A DNA stretch of 64,000 bases from Ensifer sesbaniae. Lineage in GTDB: Bacteria > Pseudomonadota > Alphaproteobacteria > Rhizobiales > Rhizobiaceae. The stretch spans positions 2,260,060-2,324,059 of the forward strand of contig NZ_JABEKU010000002.1 of NCBI RefSeq assembly GCF_013283665.1, given 5' to 3'. Of this stretch, positions 10,465 through 19,041 are shown piece after piece (position 1 is the stretch's first letter; the number at the start of each line of letters is the position of its first letter). The notes under the pieces were generated by a model. It saw only the letters and a list, made by a program, of their open reading frames with translations. It searched no databases and was not told where the DNA came from. The position numbers and the translations under genes were made by a program.

Positions 10465-11346
10465 TCACGAATAATGGACCCGCTTCTCGACGAAGCGGAA
10501 CTGGAAGGCCGTCAGCGCGACGACGATGATCATCAGGATCACCGACTGGGCCGCCGAACTGCCGAGGTCGAGATTGACGAAACCGTCGTTGTACACCTTG
10601 TAGACGAGCGTCTCGGTCGCCTTTGCCGGACCGCCCCCTGTTACCGCGTGGATGATGCCGAAGGTATCGAAGAAGGCGTAGACGGTGTTGACGACGAGAA
10701 GGAAGAAGGTCGTCGGCGCGAGAAGCGGAAAGACGATGGTCCAGAACCGCTTGGTGCCGCGCGCGCCGTCAATTGACGCTGCCTCGATCAGCGATTTCGG
10801 GATCGCCTGCAGACCAGCGACGAAGAAGAGAAAATTGTAGCTGATCTGTTTCCACGCCGCCGCGACGATGACCAGCCACATCGCCTGGTTACCGTTGAGC
10901 AACGGATCCCAGACGAAGCCGTTCCGCCGCAAGATATAGGCGAAGGTTCCCATCGCCGGATTGAACATGAAAAGCCACAACATGCCGGCAACCGCCGGGG
11001 CGACCGCATAGGGCCAGATCAGGAGCGTGCGGTAGACGTTGCGCCCGCGCACCACACGGTCGGCGGAGGTCGCCAGCAAAAGCGCGAGAGCCATCGACAA
11101 CAGCGCAGTTGCGAGACTGAACACGACCGTCACCTGCAGCGAGTGCAGGTAGTCCGGATTGGCGAGAATGGCCCGGAAATTGGCAAGGCCGACAAAACCG
11201 GACTTCAGGCCGAACGGATCCTCGCGCAACACCGACTGGTAGAGCGCCTGGCTTGCGGGCCAGAAGAAAAAGACGACCGTCAGGACGATCTGCGGCGCGA
11301 GCAGAAGATAGGGCAGCACCTTGTTGGGAAACACGACGGACTGCAT
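10465..11346 (-). CDS. ugpA: sn-glycerol-3-phosphate ABC transporter permease UgpA
   Basis: A 293-residue CUT1 permease: N-terminal span [24 protein letters not shown] loop [25 protein letters not shown], and [18 protein letters not shown], a block common to UgpA. The start at 11346 (MQSVVFPNK) is preferred over an upstream ATG because GGAGGGG lies before it. It is separated from ugpB by 167 bp that contain a palindromic mosaic repeat, so transcription across this gap may be attenuated or the transcript processed there. Confidence 0.9.
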   Translation of the reverse strand: MQSVVFPNKVLPYLLLAPQIVLTVVFFFWPASQALYQSVLREDPFGLKSGFVGLANFRAILANPDYLHSLQVTVVFSLATALLSMALALLLATSADRVVRGRNVYRTLLIWPYAVAPAVAGMLWLFMFNPAMGTFAYILRRNGFVWDPLLNGNQAMWLVIVAAAWKQISYNFLFFVAGLQAIPKSLIEAASIDGARGTKRFWTIVFPLLAPTTFFLLVVNTVYAFFDTFGIIHAVTGGGPAKATETLVYKVYNDGFVNLDLGSSAAQSVILMIIVVALTAFQFRFVEKRVHYS

Positions 11347-11384
11347 GAAACGACCCCTCCATGAATAACCAGTCCGCACCGCCT

Positions 11385-11486
11385 ACAGCGTCGCGCGTCT
11401 TATCAGACGCGCAAAGGCCGCTGTAGCACTTTGAAGTGCTGCATGTTTTTGTCCTTTAATCGGCGACGATTAAAGGAAACATGCAG
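11385..11486. repeat. Palindromic mosaic repeat (RIME-like), copy 1, inside the ugp operon
   Basis: Three nested or adjacent palindromes lie in series. ACAGCG...CGCTGT (11385-11424) encloses GCGCGTCT-tatc-AGACGCGC. Next is GCACTT-TG-AAGTGC (11426-11439). Last is CTGCATGTTT...TCCTTTAATCG-gcga-CGATTAAAGGA-AACATGCAG (11439-11486). The composite layout resembles the intergenic mosaic elements (RIME) described in rhizobia. A diverged copy of the right-hand two thirds occurs at 46876-46949. Confidence 0.7.
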
Positions 11487-11513
11487 TGGCGGTGCGGACG
11501 TTCGCTGAGAAGA

Positions 11514-12818
11514 TCAGTTGCCGATCGCGGCAGTGATCGCCGCGTTTGCCTTCGCTACACCTTCGCTGAGAGCCGTCTTTGCATCCTTCTGTCCAGCAAG
11601 CATCGCCTCGAATTCTTCGTTGAGAATGTCGCGAACCTGCGGAAGGTTGACGAGGCGAACGCCCTTCGAATTTTCGGTCGGCGCCTTGCCCATCATTTGC
11701 TTGATCGGCGTTTCGCGACCCGGATTCTTTTCATAGAAGCCGGACTTCTTGGTTTCCTCATAGGCTGCGAGCGTCACGGGCAGATAACCAGAGACCTGGT
11801 GGAGCTGGGCCTGGGTTTCCGTTTTCGAGAGGAAATGGAAGAACTCGGCCACGCCCTTGTATTCGGCATCACTCTTGCCGGCGAAGACCCAGAGGCTTGC
11901 GCCACCGGGAATGGTGTTTTGCGGGCCATGCCCTTCATAATAGGGAAGCTGGCCGACGCCATAATTGACGCCCGACTTCACGATGTCGCCCAGACCGCCG
12001 GAAGATTCGGTGAGGATGGCGCATTCGCCTGACATGAAGAGCTGCTTTGCTTCCGAGGTGCGGCCGCCGTAGCGGAAGGTACCGTCCTTGGCGAGGTCGG
12101 CAATCGACTGGAAATGCTCGACGAACAGCGGGGCGTCGATCTTCAGTTCCACTTCGAGGCCGGCAAGCCCGTTTTCGTTCGTGCCATAGGGTACATTGTT
12201 CCAGGCAGAGAAGTTCTCGGTCTGGATCCAGGTCAACCAGGTCGAGGTGAAGCCGCAATTTGCCGCTCCGCTCGCCTTGATCTTCTTTGCCGCCTCGAAG
12301 ACCTCAGGCCATGTGGCCGGCGGCTTTGCCGTATCGATGCCGGCCTTCGCGAAAGCGTCCTTGTTGTAATAGAGAACCGGGGAAGACGAGTTGAAGGGGA
12401 AGGACAGCATGGTACCGTCCGGCTTGGAATAATAAGCAACGATCCCCGGCAGGTACTGATCCTTGTCGAACTCGTAGCCGCCCTTCTTAAGAACGTCCGC
12501 CACCGGGACCACGGCGCCCTCGGCACCCAGCATCACGCCGCTGCCTGCGTCGAAGACTTGCAGGATGGCGGGAGCCTGCCTGGAACGGAAGGCGGCGATA
12601 CCGGCATTCAGCGTCTCGGCATAGGTCCCCTTGAAGACCGGAACAACCTTGTATTCCGACTGGCTTTCGTTGAACTCCTTGGCAAGCCGTTCAACCGTTT
12701 CGTTGTTGGCGCCGGTCATTGCATGCCACCAGGCGAGTTCCGTCGCCGCGAAGGCGCTCGAGGTGGCAAAGATCGAAAGCGCAGATGCGGCCGCAAGGGT
12801 CCATTTCAAAGCTCTCAT
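11514..12818 (-). CDS. ugpB: sn-glycerol-3-phosphate-binding periplasmic protein UgpB
   Basis: A 434-residue solute-binding protein that captures glycerol-3-phosphate, and possibly glycerophosphodiesters, in the periplasm. The Sec signal MRALKWTLAAASALSIFATSSAFA is followed by mature ATELAWWHAMTGANNETVERL. The central region (FPFNSSSPVLYYNKDAFAKAG, LTWIQTENFSAWNNVPYGTNENG) is strongly UgpB-like. The start at 12818 has GGGAGGAACC upstream. It is first in ugpBAEC. No Pho box was found upstream. Instead a 10-bp-spaced direct repeat of AACGAAC precedes it, which fits a DeoR/GlpR-type repressor. Confidence 0.92.
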   Translation of the reverse strand: MRALKWTLAAASALSIFATSSAFAATELAWWHAMTGANNETVERLAKEFNESQSEYKVVPVFKGTYAETLNAGIAAFRSRQAPAILQVFDAGSGVMLGAEGAVVPVADVLKKGGYEFDKDQYLPGIVAYYSKPDGTMLSFPFNSSSPVLYYNKDAFAKAGIDTAKPPATWPEVFEAAKKIKASGAANCGFTSTWLTWIQTENFSAWNNVPYGTNENGLAGLEVELKIDAPLFVEHFQSIADLAKDGTFRYGGRTSEAKQLFMSGECAILTESSGGLGDIVKSGVNYGVGQLPYYEGHGPQNTIPGGASLWVFAGKSDAEYKGVAEFFHFLSKTETQAQLHQVSGYLPVTLAAYEETKKSGFYEKNPGRETPIKQMMGKAPTENSKGVRLVNLPQVRDILNEEFEAMLAGQKDAKTALSEGVAKANAAITAAIGN

Positions 12819-13127
12819 GGCGGTTCCTCCCATTGGTAAGACGATAAGTCCCGATGCTCAGACACGTCGACTCTCCTCAATCGGACGCACCCGACTTTCG
12901 CAGCGAAAGTGCGCCGATTAAAAACGAACGATAACGAACCCGCAAGAGAAAACTGGAACGGAAAATTCGCAGATTTTTCATAGTGGAATATTCGTTCTGC
13001 TTCATATGCGAATGGCGGATGAAGCGGCCAAACGGACAGAACGAGATGGAGCCAGGCAAGCTGCGGCGGTGACATGGAAATTCTCGAGCGGCCGGCGATC
13101 GCCGACCGCGAAAAGATGGCGCCTGTT
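12819..13127. other. ugpB upstream region
   Basis: About 310 bases without a gene. It holds an inverted repeat ACTTTCG-CAG-CGAAAGT at 12894-12910 and the direct repeat at 12923-12939 described separately. The part from 12940 to about 13060 is A/T-richer and probably carries the ugpB promoter. Nothing else was recognised. Confidence 0.5.
12923..12939. promoter_or_regulatory. Direct repeat AACGAAC-GAT-AACGAAC, possible DeoR/GlpR-type operator
   Basis: Two exact AACGAAC copies start 10 bp apart, one helical turn, about 105-120 bp upstream of ugpB. Read on the gene's strand this is GTTCGTT-ATC-GTTCGTT, the style of site bound by DeoR-family repressors of sugar-phosphate genes. Which repressor binds is unknown. 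The DeoR-family gene in this window, at 33.4-34.2 kb, is far away and sits beside a different repeat. Confidence 0.45.
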
Positions 13128-14052
13128 TCAGACGAGCTTGATCAGAACGACGCCCGCAAGCAGCAGCAGCACCCCGGCAAGGCGCAGGCCCGACACCGGC
13201 CTTTGCGGCAGGCGGAACCAGCCGTAACGATCGACGAACACGCTTGCCACCTGCTGCCCCGCGACCGTGAAACCAACGGCGGCAACGGCGCCGATCACCG
13301 GGATCGCCGTAAAGACCGTGGTGACATAGGTCGCTCCGGCGAGACCGCCGAGCCAACCCCACCAGGGCATAGCCTGCACGCCGACAATGTTGGGACGGGG
13401 TGTCTTCTGTCCGGCGAGCGCCAAGAGCAGCACCGTCGCCATGGCGAGCGTAGCGACGAAGAACGAGATCGCGCCCACCGCAAATGGCGCACCGCCAAGA
13501 TCATGGCGCAGCAGCGCATTGACGGCCCCCTGGACCGGGAGCACCGCACCGGCCACGAGTGCCAGGGCGATCCATCCAAGCTTGTCAGCCTCGATCTTGT
13601 CCTTTCCGCCTTGGCCGAACACGATCATGCCGACGCCGATCAGCACGACGAGCGTACCGATTGCGGCTCCGACCCGAAGCCCGGTTTGCACGACACCCAG
13701 CAGGCCGAAGCTGTCGAGCGCGAGAGAGGCGAGCATCTGCCCGGCGATAAAGAGCCCGACGGAAACGACTGCGCCGAGGCGGGGGAAGAGAACGATCGTC
13801 GAGACGACGTAGGACGGCCGAGGCAGTGCCTCCGACGAGATGCCACCACTTAGCCTGCGGAACGGTCGCAAGCACGGCCAGTGTCCCGGTGAACAGGGCG
13901 ACCAGAACCAGCAGGCCGGTGCCGATCGCGAGTTGGAGCGTGGTCGCCACGAACGGCGATCCGACCGCTTTCGAAAGTTGCGCGTTCGCGCCGGCCTGAA
14001 CGGCGAGCAGACCGCCCGCGACGAGAGCCAATGGGACAAACAGGGTCTCCAT
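13128..14052 (-). pseudogene. Two-domain DMT/YdcZ-type membrane transporter, frameshifted
   Basis: Starting at 14052, with AAGGAGG upstream, the product METLFVPLALVAGGLLAVQAGANAQLSKAVGS is a typical YdcZ/DMT first half. It runs to WWHLVGGTASA near 13820. There the frame ends, and the sequence continues one base out of phase as SYVVSTIVLFPRLGAVVSVGLF... through the second repeat (WWGWLGGLAGATYVTTVFTAIPVIGA) to 13128. Removing one G in GGCCGTCCTAC would restore a ~307-residue protein with about ten membrane spans. Either the gene is broken or one base is miscalled. It is divergent from the LysR gene at 14390. Confidence 0.7.
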
Positions 14053-14389
14053 GACGGGACCTCCTTGATGAGAATGACGTTGGACGGATGGGAGAAAAGG
14101 GATCAGGCGGTGATGCGCTCGCGAAACGGCAGCCGCGGCACGACAAATCTGGTGTCTCCATCGACCGGCCCATCCGATCATGGCTACTTAGTTAGACCGT
14201 GCTTTCTCGCAGCGCGATCTGTTGCTTTGCCGAATTCTTCTGCATATTTGCACATCCGCAGCCACGACGACCGCGCAGGCCGACGCAACACCGGTGGCGT
14301 AATCAGGCGAGGTCGACTTGGCGGATCCGATCAATAGTGGCGCGCTGCAACTTCGCTCGCTCGGTCACCAACCGTAGCTTTGGGCAATC
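14053..14389. other. Divergent intergenic region
   Basis: A 337-base gap between the DMT-type gene (minus) and the LysR gene (plus). It must carry both promoters, as LysR regulators usually control the divergent neighbour. I see no clear palindrome with T-N11-A spacing and no credible small frame. Confidence 0.45.
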
Positions 14390-15319
14390 ATGCACAGCCA
14401 TCACCGTATCGACTGGGAAGATCTCCGTTTTGTCTTGGCGGTCGCGGAGGCAAACTCCCTCGCCGCTGCCGCCCGCGCGCTCGGCGTCAATCACACCACC
14501 GTGCTGAGACGCGTTGGATCGTTCGAGCAGAAACTGGGGGTTCGGCTTTTTGATCGCCTCCCTTCCGGCTACACGCGGACAACCGGGGGCGAGGAACTGC
14601 TCGCGGTGGCCCGCCAGATGGCCGAGACCGTCACGGAACTCGAACGCCGACTGACGGGGCAGGACCTGCGTCTGGAAGGTAGCCTGCGCATCACCACCAC
14701 CGACACGCTCATGGCTTCGATTCTGCCATCGATATTGGCAGCCTTCCGGCAGCGCCATCCCGGTGTCCTCCTCGAGGTGAGCACGTCGAACGCTCTCGCA
14801 AATCTCTCCCATCGCGACGCGGACGTCGCCATTCGACCAGCGGTCGATTCACCCGATGCCCTGGTTGGCCGCCGAATAGCGAGCGTTGCCTTCGCCGTCT
14901 ATGCGTCGCCCGCCTACCTGCGGGAACGCGGCCTCGCTTCGATCGAGAAGATCAAGTACGCAAACGAACGCTGGATTGGGCTCGGCGATGCGCTTGCCTC
15001 TACATGCGTCGCACGGTGGATGCGGGCGACGCTGTCCTCTCCAGCGGTCCTGCGTTGTGACTCACTCGTTACGGCGCGTGAAACTGCCGCAGCCGGCATC
15101 GGCCTTACCGCCCTGCCGTGCTATCTCGGCGATACGACAGCCGGTCTGGTGCGCGTCGGCCCGCCTGTCGCTGAAATGACGAGGGAACTTTGGCTTCTCA
15201 CCCACGAGGATCTCCGCCGTACGGCCCGCGTCAGCGCCTTTAGCGAGTTTGCGGGCCGGGCACTTGCCAAACAACGCCCGCTGCTCGAAGGGCATCTTCC
15301 CTTGGAACGCTCCCGCTAG
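14390..15319 (+). CDS. LysR-family transcriptional regulator
   Basis: A 309-residue regulator. The N-terminal winged helix-turn-helix is IDWEDLRFVLAVAEANSLAAAARALGVNHTTVLRRVGSFEQKLGVRLFDR. From about residue 95 there is a periplasmic-binding-like effector domain (LEGSLRITTTDTLMASILPSILAAFRQRHPGV). The HTTVLRRV recognition helix is of the type seen in regulators of DMT/LysE-type exporters. It is divergent from the frameshifted DMT transporter, its likely target, so it may now have nothing local to control. Effector unknown. Confidence 0.88.
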   Translation: MHSHHRIDWEDLRFVLAVAEANSLAAAARALGVNHTTVLRRVGSFEQKLGVRLFDRLPSGYTRTTGGEELLAVARQMAETVTELERRLTGQDLRLEGSLRITTTDTLMASILPSILAAFRQRHPGVLLEVSTSNALANLSHRDADVAIRPAVDSPDALVGRRIASVAFAVYASPAYLRERGLASIEKIKYANERWIGLGDALASTCVARWMRATLSSPAVLRCDSLVTARETAAAGIGLTALPCYLGDTTAGLVRVGPPVAEMTRELWLLTHEDLRRTARVSAFSEFAGRALAKQRPLLEGHLPLERSR

Positions 15320-15330
15320 GGAATTTACTC

Positions 15331-16137
15331 CTAGGCGGCGGGATCTGTCCTCTGGTTCAGTCGGTCGAGCGCTTCGGCGTGGAGCGTCTCGTTTGCTGCC
15401 ATCAGGACCGTCTCGTACCGGCTCGCGTCGGTCAGCGTCCGGCCCTCCCAGTCCGTAACGATACCACCCGCCCCTTCGATGATGGGTATCTGCGGAAGGA
15501 TGTCGTAGTCGAATACGTTGCTCTCGACCAGAAGGTCGATGCTGCCAAGCGCCAGCAGGCCGGCGGCGTAGCAATCATGAGACATTCGCGTGAAGCGCGC
15601 CCCCGCGGCCAGCCGCGAGAAGCGCTCTCTGGCATCGAGATCGAACTGCTCCAACGCCGATGTATAGACGATTGCCTCCCTGAGGCGGGCCGTATCGCTC
15701 GTTCGGACTGGCACACCGTTGAAGAGCGTCGGGCTCGTGCGTTGGCCGACCCAGCGCTCGTTCGTTATCGGCTGATCGATAATGCCGAGGACCGGCGCGT
15801 CCTGATGCAACAGGGCGATCTGGATGCCGAACGCAAGGGAGCCGGACGCAAAGGATTTCGTGCCGTCAATCGGATCGAGCACCCAAACCCATTCCGCCTC
15901 CGCATTTGAAGTGCCAAACTCCTCGCCACGAACACCGTGGCCGGGAAAGCACTTCTCGATCATCCGTCGCATCGTCATTTCGGCAAGGCGATCGGCGACG
16001 GTAACGGGGCTGCTGTCCGCCTTGGCGGCGATCTCGAGCCGCTGGCGAAAATAGGGACGGATAACGGTAGCGGCGGCATCGGCTATTTCGTGGGCGAATG
16101 CCAGAAACGCCGGCGGACAGACATTTTCGGCCGTCAT
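15331..16137 (-). CDS. Inositol-monophosphatase-family phosphatase (HisN-like)
   Basis: A 268-residue Mg2+-dependent sugar/polyol phosphatase. Metal ligands are visible in GEEFG (Glu72/73), DPIDGT (Asp88, Asp91) and the third motif YDILPQIPIIEGAGG. The length is right for the family. The start at 16137 is chosen because it overlaps the upstream isomerase stop by ATGA; upstream extensions are antisense-like sequence. It is the last gene of a six-gene operon with an ABC importer and a sugar isomerase, so it probably removes phosphate from an imported sugar- or polyol-phosphate. Histidinol-phosphate is the alternative substrate from similarity to HisN, but no his genes are near. Confidence 0.85.
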   Translation of the reverse strand: MTAENVCPPAFLAFAHEIADAAATVIRPYFRQRLEIAAKADSSPVTVADRLAEMTMRRMIEKCFPGHGVRGEEFGTSNAEAEWVWVLDPIDGTKSFASGSLAFGIQIALLHQDAPVLGIIDQPITNERWVGQRTSPTLFNGVPVRTSDTARLREAIVYTSALEQFDLDARERFSRLAAGARFTRMSHDCYAAGLLALGSIDLLVESNVFDYDILPQIPIIEGAGGIVTDWEGRTLTDASRYETVLMAANETLHAEALDRLNQRTDPAA

Positions 16138-17168
16138 TCTTGGACCTTCTCGGCTTGGGTTGTAATTCTCTGCAACAGGCTTCTGACCGTATCGACCTGC
16201 CGGCGGGCGGCGACGGCCTCCTGGCGCAACCGAGCCTGCTGATTGCCCGTTCCGATCGCGGTGAAGCTTGGCGAGCGGGCGGGAATGAACGGGTCTCGGG
16301 CCTCGGAGGCAAACCGGAGTGCCGGTGCGAAATAGCCCTCCTCCTCTTCCAGCCCGAAGGCCAGAACCTGAGGCTTGTCGCGGCCAAGCAGCAGGAGTTC
16401 CACCAACATCGCGAGCATCGGCAAGTCGCCGCCTCCAGACAGGCAGGCGAGATGGGCCCAACCGCCACGATCGGGTCTCACGAGGCAGTCCTTGACGTGC
16501 ACCTCGGTGATGTATGGCGACTGGGCGATCAGGGCCGACATCGGCATTTCAAATGCATTGATCATGTTGCCGAAATCGAACAGAAGGCTGAGGCGCGGAT
16601 TGGCGACCGCCTCGATAATCCGGATCAACTCCGCCGACTTGAGATCCTCATGCTGTTCAAGCGTGAAGCGAAGCCTGCCGTCAGGATCGAGTATCTCAAG
16701 CCGGCGGAGATCTGCGATCGTCCATTCGACGATCTCAGAGACGCGCCCCTCGTAGCGCGGATAGCAGCGAAGCGAAGTGGCGCCTGTGGCAAGCGCGATG
16801 CGCACCGCATCCGAGAGCCCGGGCAGTTCCGTCGTGCTGGTTTCGACATGCAGTTCCAGGCCGAGCCCGCCAACCGCTGCCCCGAAGGCACGCAGCTCTT
16901 CGTCCGGCATTCTGGCGAGACTGGCCTGCTCGCCGTCCTCGACGTGAATCTTGAGGCCCGAGAGGCCCTGAGCTTTGGCGAATTCAGCCAGATGCAAGGG
17001 CTTCATGCCGCCAAAGCGGAAGTTCAGATGAAAGGCATAGGCATGAGCAAAAAGCGGCGCGCATCGCGCCCGTGCAGCCAGCTGCGCGCGGCTCTCAGCG
17101 GACAAGCCTTCTATCCTCTGTCGCCAATTCGGACGAGGCGTCATTTCCCACGGCATATCGGTCACCAT
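16134..17168 (-). CDS. Sugar phosphate isomerase/epimerase (AP-endonuclease-2 TIM barrel)
   Basis: A 344-residue TIM-barrel protein of the xylose-isomerase-like superfamily. Recognisable strands are GGMKPLHLAEFAKAQGLSGLKIHVEDGE, RLRFTLEQHEDLKSAELIRII, SLLFDFGNMINAFEMP (Asp-Asn metal site) and ITEVHVKDC (His-Lys-Asp site). It carries a C-terminal extension beyond the usual 270-300 residues. Co-translation with the phosphatase (4-bp overlap) and closeness to the ABC ATPase suggest a role in isomerising the carbohydrate brought in by the transporter. Substrate unknown. Confidence 0.8.
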   Translation of the reverse strand: MVTDMPWEMTPRPNWRQRIEGLSAESRAQLAARARCAPLFAHAYAFHLNFRFGGMKPLHLAEFAKAQGLSGLKIHVEDGEQASLARMPDEELRAFGAAVGGLGLELHVETSTTELPGLSDAVRIALATGATSLRCYPRYEGRVSEIVEWTIADLRRLEILDPDGRLRFTLEQHEDLKSAELIRIIEAVANPRLSLLFDFGNMINAFEMPMSALIAQSPYITEVHVKDCLVRPDRGGWAHLACLSGGGDLPMLAMLVELLLLGRDKPQVLAFGLEEEEGYFAPALRFASEARDPFIPARSPSFTAIGTGNQQARLRQEAVAARRQVDTVRSLLQRITTQAEKVQE

Positions 17169-17191
17169 CCCCGGTTCCTTCCCGCGCTGCG

Positions 17192-18250
17192 TCAGGCGGC
17201 AAGAACGAGCAGGTCGCGATCAGAAATGCTGACCTCGACCGGGGTGCCGACCGAAGGCGGCGGTCTATCGGGTTGATTGAACGTGTCGAGCGAGACGAAC
17301 TGACCGGCAACCGCGACCCGGATGCGGATGACCGACCCTAGGAAATGCACCTCCGCGATATGGCCGGGGAGAACGACGCTGCCTTCGCCTTTTCGCCCCA
17401 GCGCCACGGTTTCCGGCCGAAGCGCCAGGCTCACCCGGTCTCCAGCCCGGCCAGGCAGCTTACGGTTCAGCGCCACCGGCAGATCCCCCAACCCTACCCG
17501 CCCTGCGGCTGCGTCGAGGAGGCTGGCGTCCAGGAGATTGAGCGTACCGACGAACTGCGCCACGAAACGCGTCGCCGGACGATTGTAGATTTCAAACGGT
17601 GTGCCGACCTGATCGGCAATGCCCTGATGCATGACCACGACCCGGTCCGACATCGACAACGCCTCTTCCTGATCATGCGTCACGAAGATGGTGGTGATGC
17701 CGAGCTCGCGCTGGATGCGGCGGATCTCCTCCCGCAGGCTCGTGCGTATCTTCGCATCAAGCGCCGACAGCGGCTCATCCAGCAGCAGAACCTGCGGTCG
17801 GATTGCCAGTGCGCGCGCCAAGGCGACCCGCTGCTGCTGGCCGCCGGAAAGCTGGAACGGGTAGCGTTCGCCAAGATTCGGCAGGCCGACCATCTCCAAC
17901 ATTTCGCCGACACGTGTGCGAATGTCCGCCTTTCCTTCACCCTTTATTCGCAGCCCGAACCCGACGTTCTGCTCGACTGTCAGGTTGGGAAAGAGCGCAT
18001 AGGCCTGGAAGACCATCCCGATGTTGCGACGGTTGGCAGCAAGCCCGCTGACATCGCGCCCGTCGATGCAAATCGCGCCTGATGTTGGCGTCTCGAAACC
18101 GGCGACCATACGCAGGACCGTGGTCTTGCCGCAGCCGGAGGGCCCGAGGAAGGAGATGAATTCGCCCTTCTCGATGTTGAGATTGAAATCCTTGACGACG
18201 CGATGCGCGCCAAAGGACTTTTCCAGTCGAAGGATATCGAGAAAGGCCAT
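17192..18250 (-). CDS. ABC transporter ATP-binding protein (Fe3+/polyamine/phosphosugar type)
   Basis: A 352-residue ATPase: Walker A GPSGCGKTT, Q-loop MVFQAYALFPNL, signature LSGGQQQRVALARA, Walker B LLLDEPLSALD, H-loop THD, and a C-terminal TOBE domain (GDRVSLALRPETVAL). It is the PotA/FbpC type. It follows the second permease by 2 bp in an operon whose binding protein belongs to the Fe3+/thiamine/phosphosugar family. Energises the importer encoded at 18253-21115. Confidence 0.9.
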   Translation of the reverse strand: MAFLDILRLEKSFGAHRVVKDFNLNIEKGEFISFLGPSGCGKTTVLRMVAGFETPTSGAICIDGRDVSGLAANRRNIGMVFQAYALFPNLTVEQNVGFGLRIKGEGKADIRTRVGEMLEMVGLPNLGERYPFQLSGGQQQRVALARALAIRPQVLLLDEPLSALDAKIRTSLREEIRRIQRELGITTIFVTHDQEEALSMSDRVVVMHQGIADQVGTPFEIYNRPATRFVAQFVGTLNLLDASLLDAAAGRVGLGDLPVALNRKLPGRAGDRVSLALRPETVALGRKGEGSVVLPGHIAEVHFLGSVIRIRVAVAGQFVSLDTFNQPDRPPPSVGTPVEVSISDRDLLVLAA

Positions 18251-18252
18251 GG

Positions 18253-19041
18253 TCAGCGCCTCACGGTGGAGAATTTGGAAAAGCGGGTGAAAAGCTGGAT
18301 CAGCCCCATACAGGCCCAGGTAATGGCAAAGGCCACCACCGCGAGCGCGGATGGTTCATAGGCTCGGTTGCCGCCCATCCAGACCATGTAGGGACCGAAG
18401 GAGCCGACGTTGAGCAGGGCGGCGAAGACATATTCGCCGATGACGATCGCGAAGGTCAGGAACGCCCCCGACAGTATTGAGACGAAGACGTTCGGCAGGA
18501 TGACGACAGCGAGAATGCGCGCCCAGCCGGCCCCAAGGCTCTGTGCTGCCTCCGTCAGGCTGCCGATATCGATGGTGCGAAGGCCCGTATCCACCGAACG
18601 ATACATGTAGGGGAGCGACAGCGTCGCATAACCGAACAGAAGCAGGAGATTGGTACCCCACCAGCTTCCCGTCAACGGCAGGACCGAGGACGTGTTGTAG
18701 ATGCGGATATAGCCGAAGACGATGACGATCGGCGGAATGACCAGCGGCAGCAGCGTGAGGAACTCGACGATCGGCCGCAGGCCCGGAAAACGCAACCGCA
18801 CGAAATAGGCGGTGGGGACCACGATCAGGATACCGAGCACGATCGTCAGCAGCGCCAGCACGACCGAATAGCCGAAGGTCTGCTGGAATTGCGGATCGGC
18901 CAGCACGACACGGTAGGCTTCGAAGCTGTAGCCATCGCGCTGCATGCGCATCGAGAAATCGACCATGCCGACGAGCGGCAGCAGGAAGTAAAGCCCGCCG
19001 AGGACGACGGCGAGCCAGGACCAGAGGCGTCTCTCCGTCAT
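18253..19041 (-). CDS. ABC transporter permease (second subunit)
   Basis: A 262-residue inner-membrane permease with about six spans (WLAVVLGGLYFLLPLVGMVDFSM first). The EAA loop is SLTEAAQSLGAGWARILAVVILPNVF. The start at 19041 gives an ATGA overlap with the upstream permease and has AAGGTGGG before it. It pairs with the 19038-19922 product to form the channel. Confidence 0.9.
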   Translation of the reverse strand: MTERRLWSWLAVVLGGLYFLLPLVGMVDFSMRMQRDGYSFEAYRVVLADPQFQQTFGYSVVLALLTIVLGILIVVPTAYFVRLRFPGLRPIVEFLTLLPLVIPPIVIVFGYIRIYNTSSVLPLTGSWWGTNLLLLFGYATLSLPYMYRSVDTGLRTIDIGSLTEAAQSLGAGWARILAVVILPNVFVSILSGAFLTFAIVIGEYVFAALLNVGSFGPYMVWMGGNRAYEPSALAVVAFAITWACMGLIQLFTRFSKFSTVRR

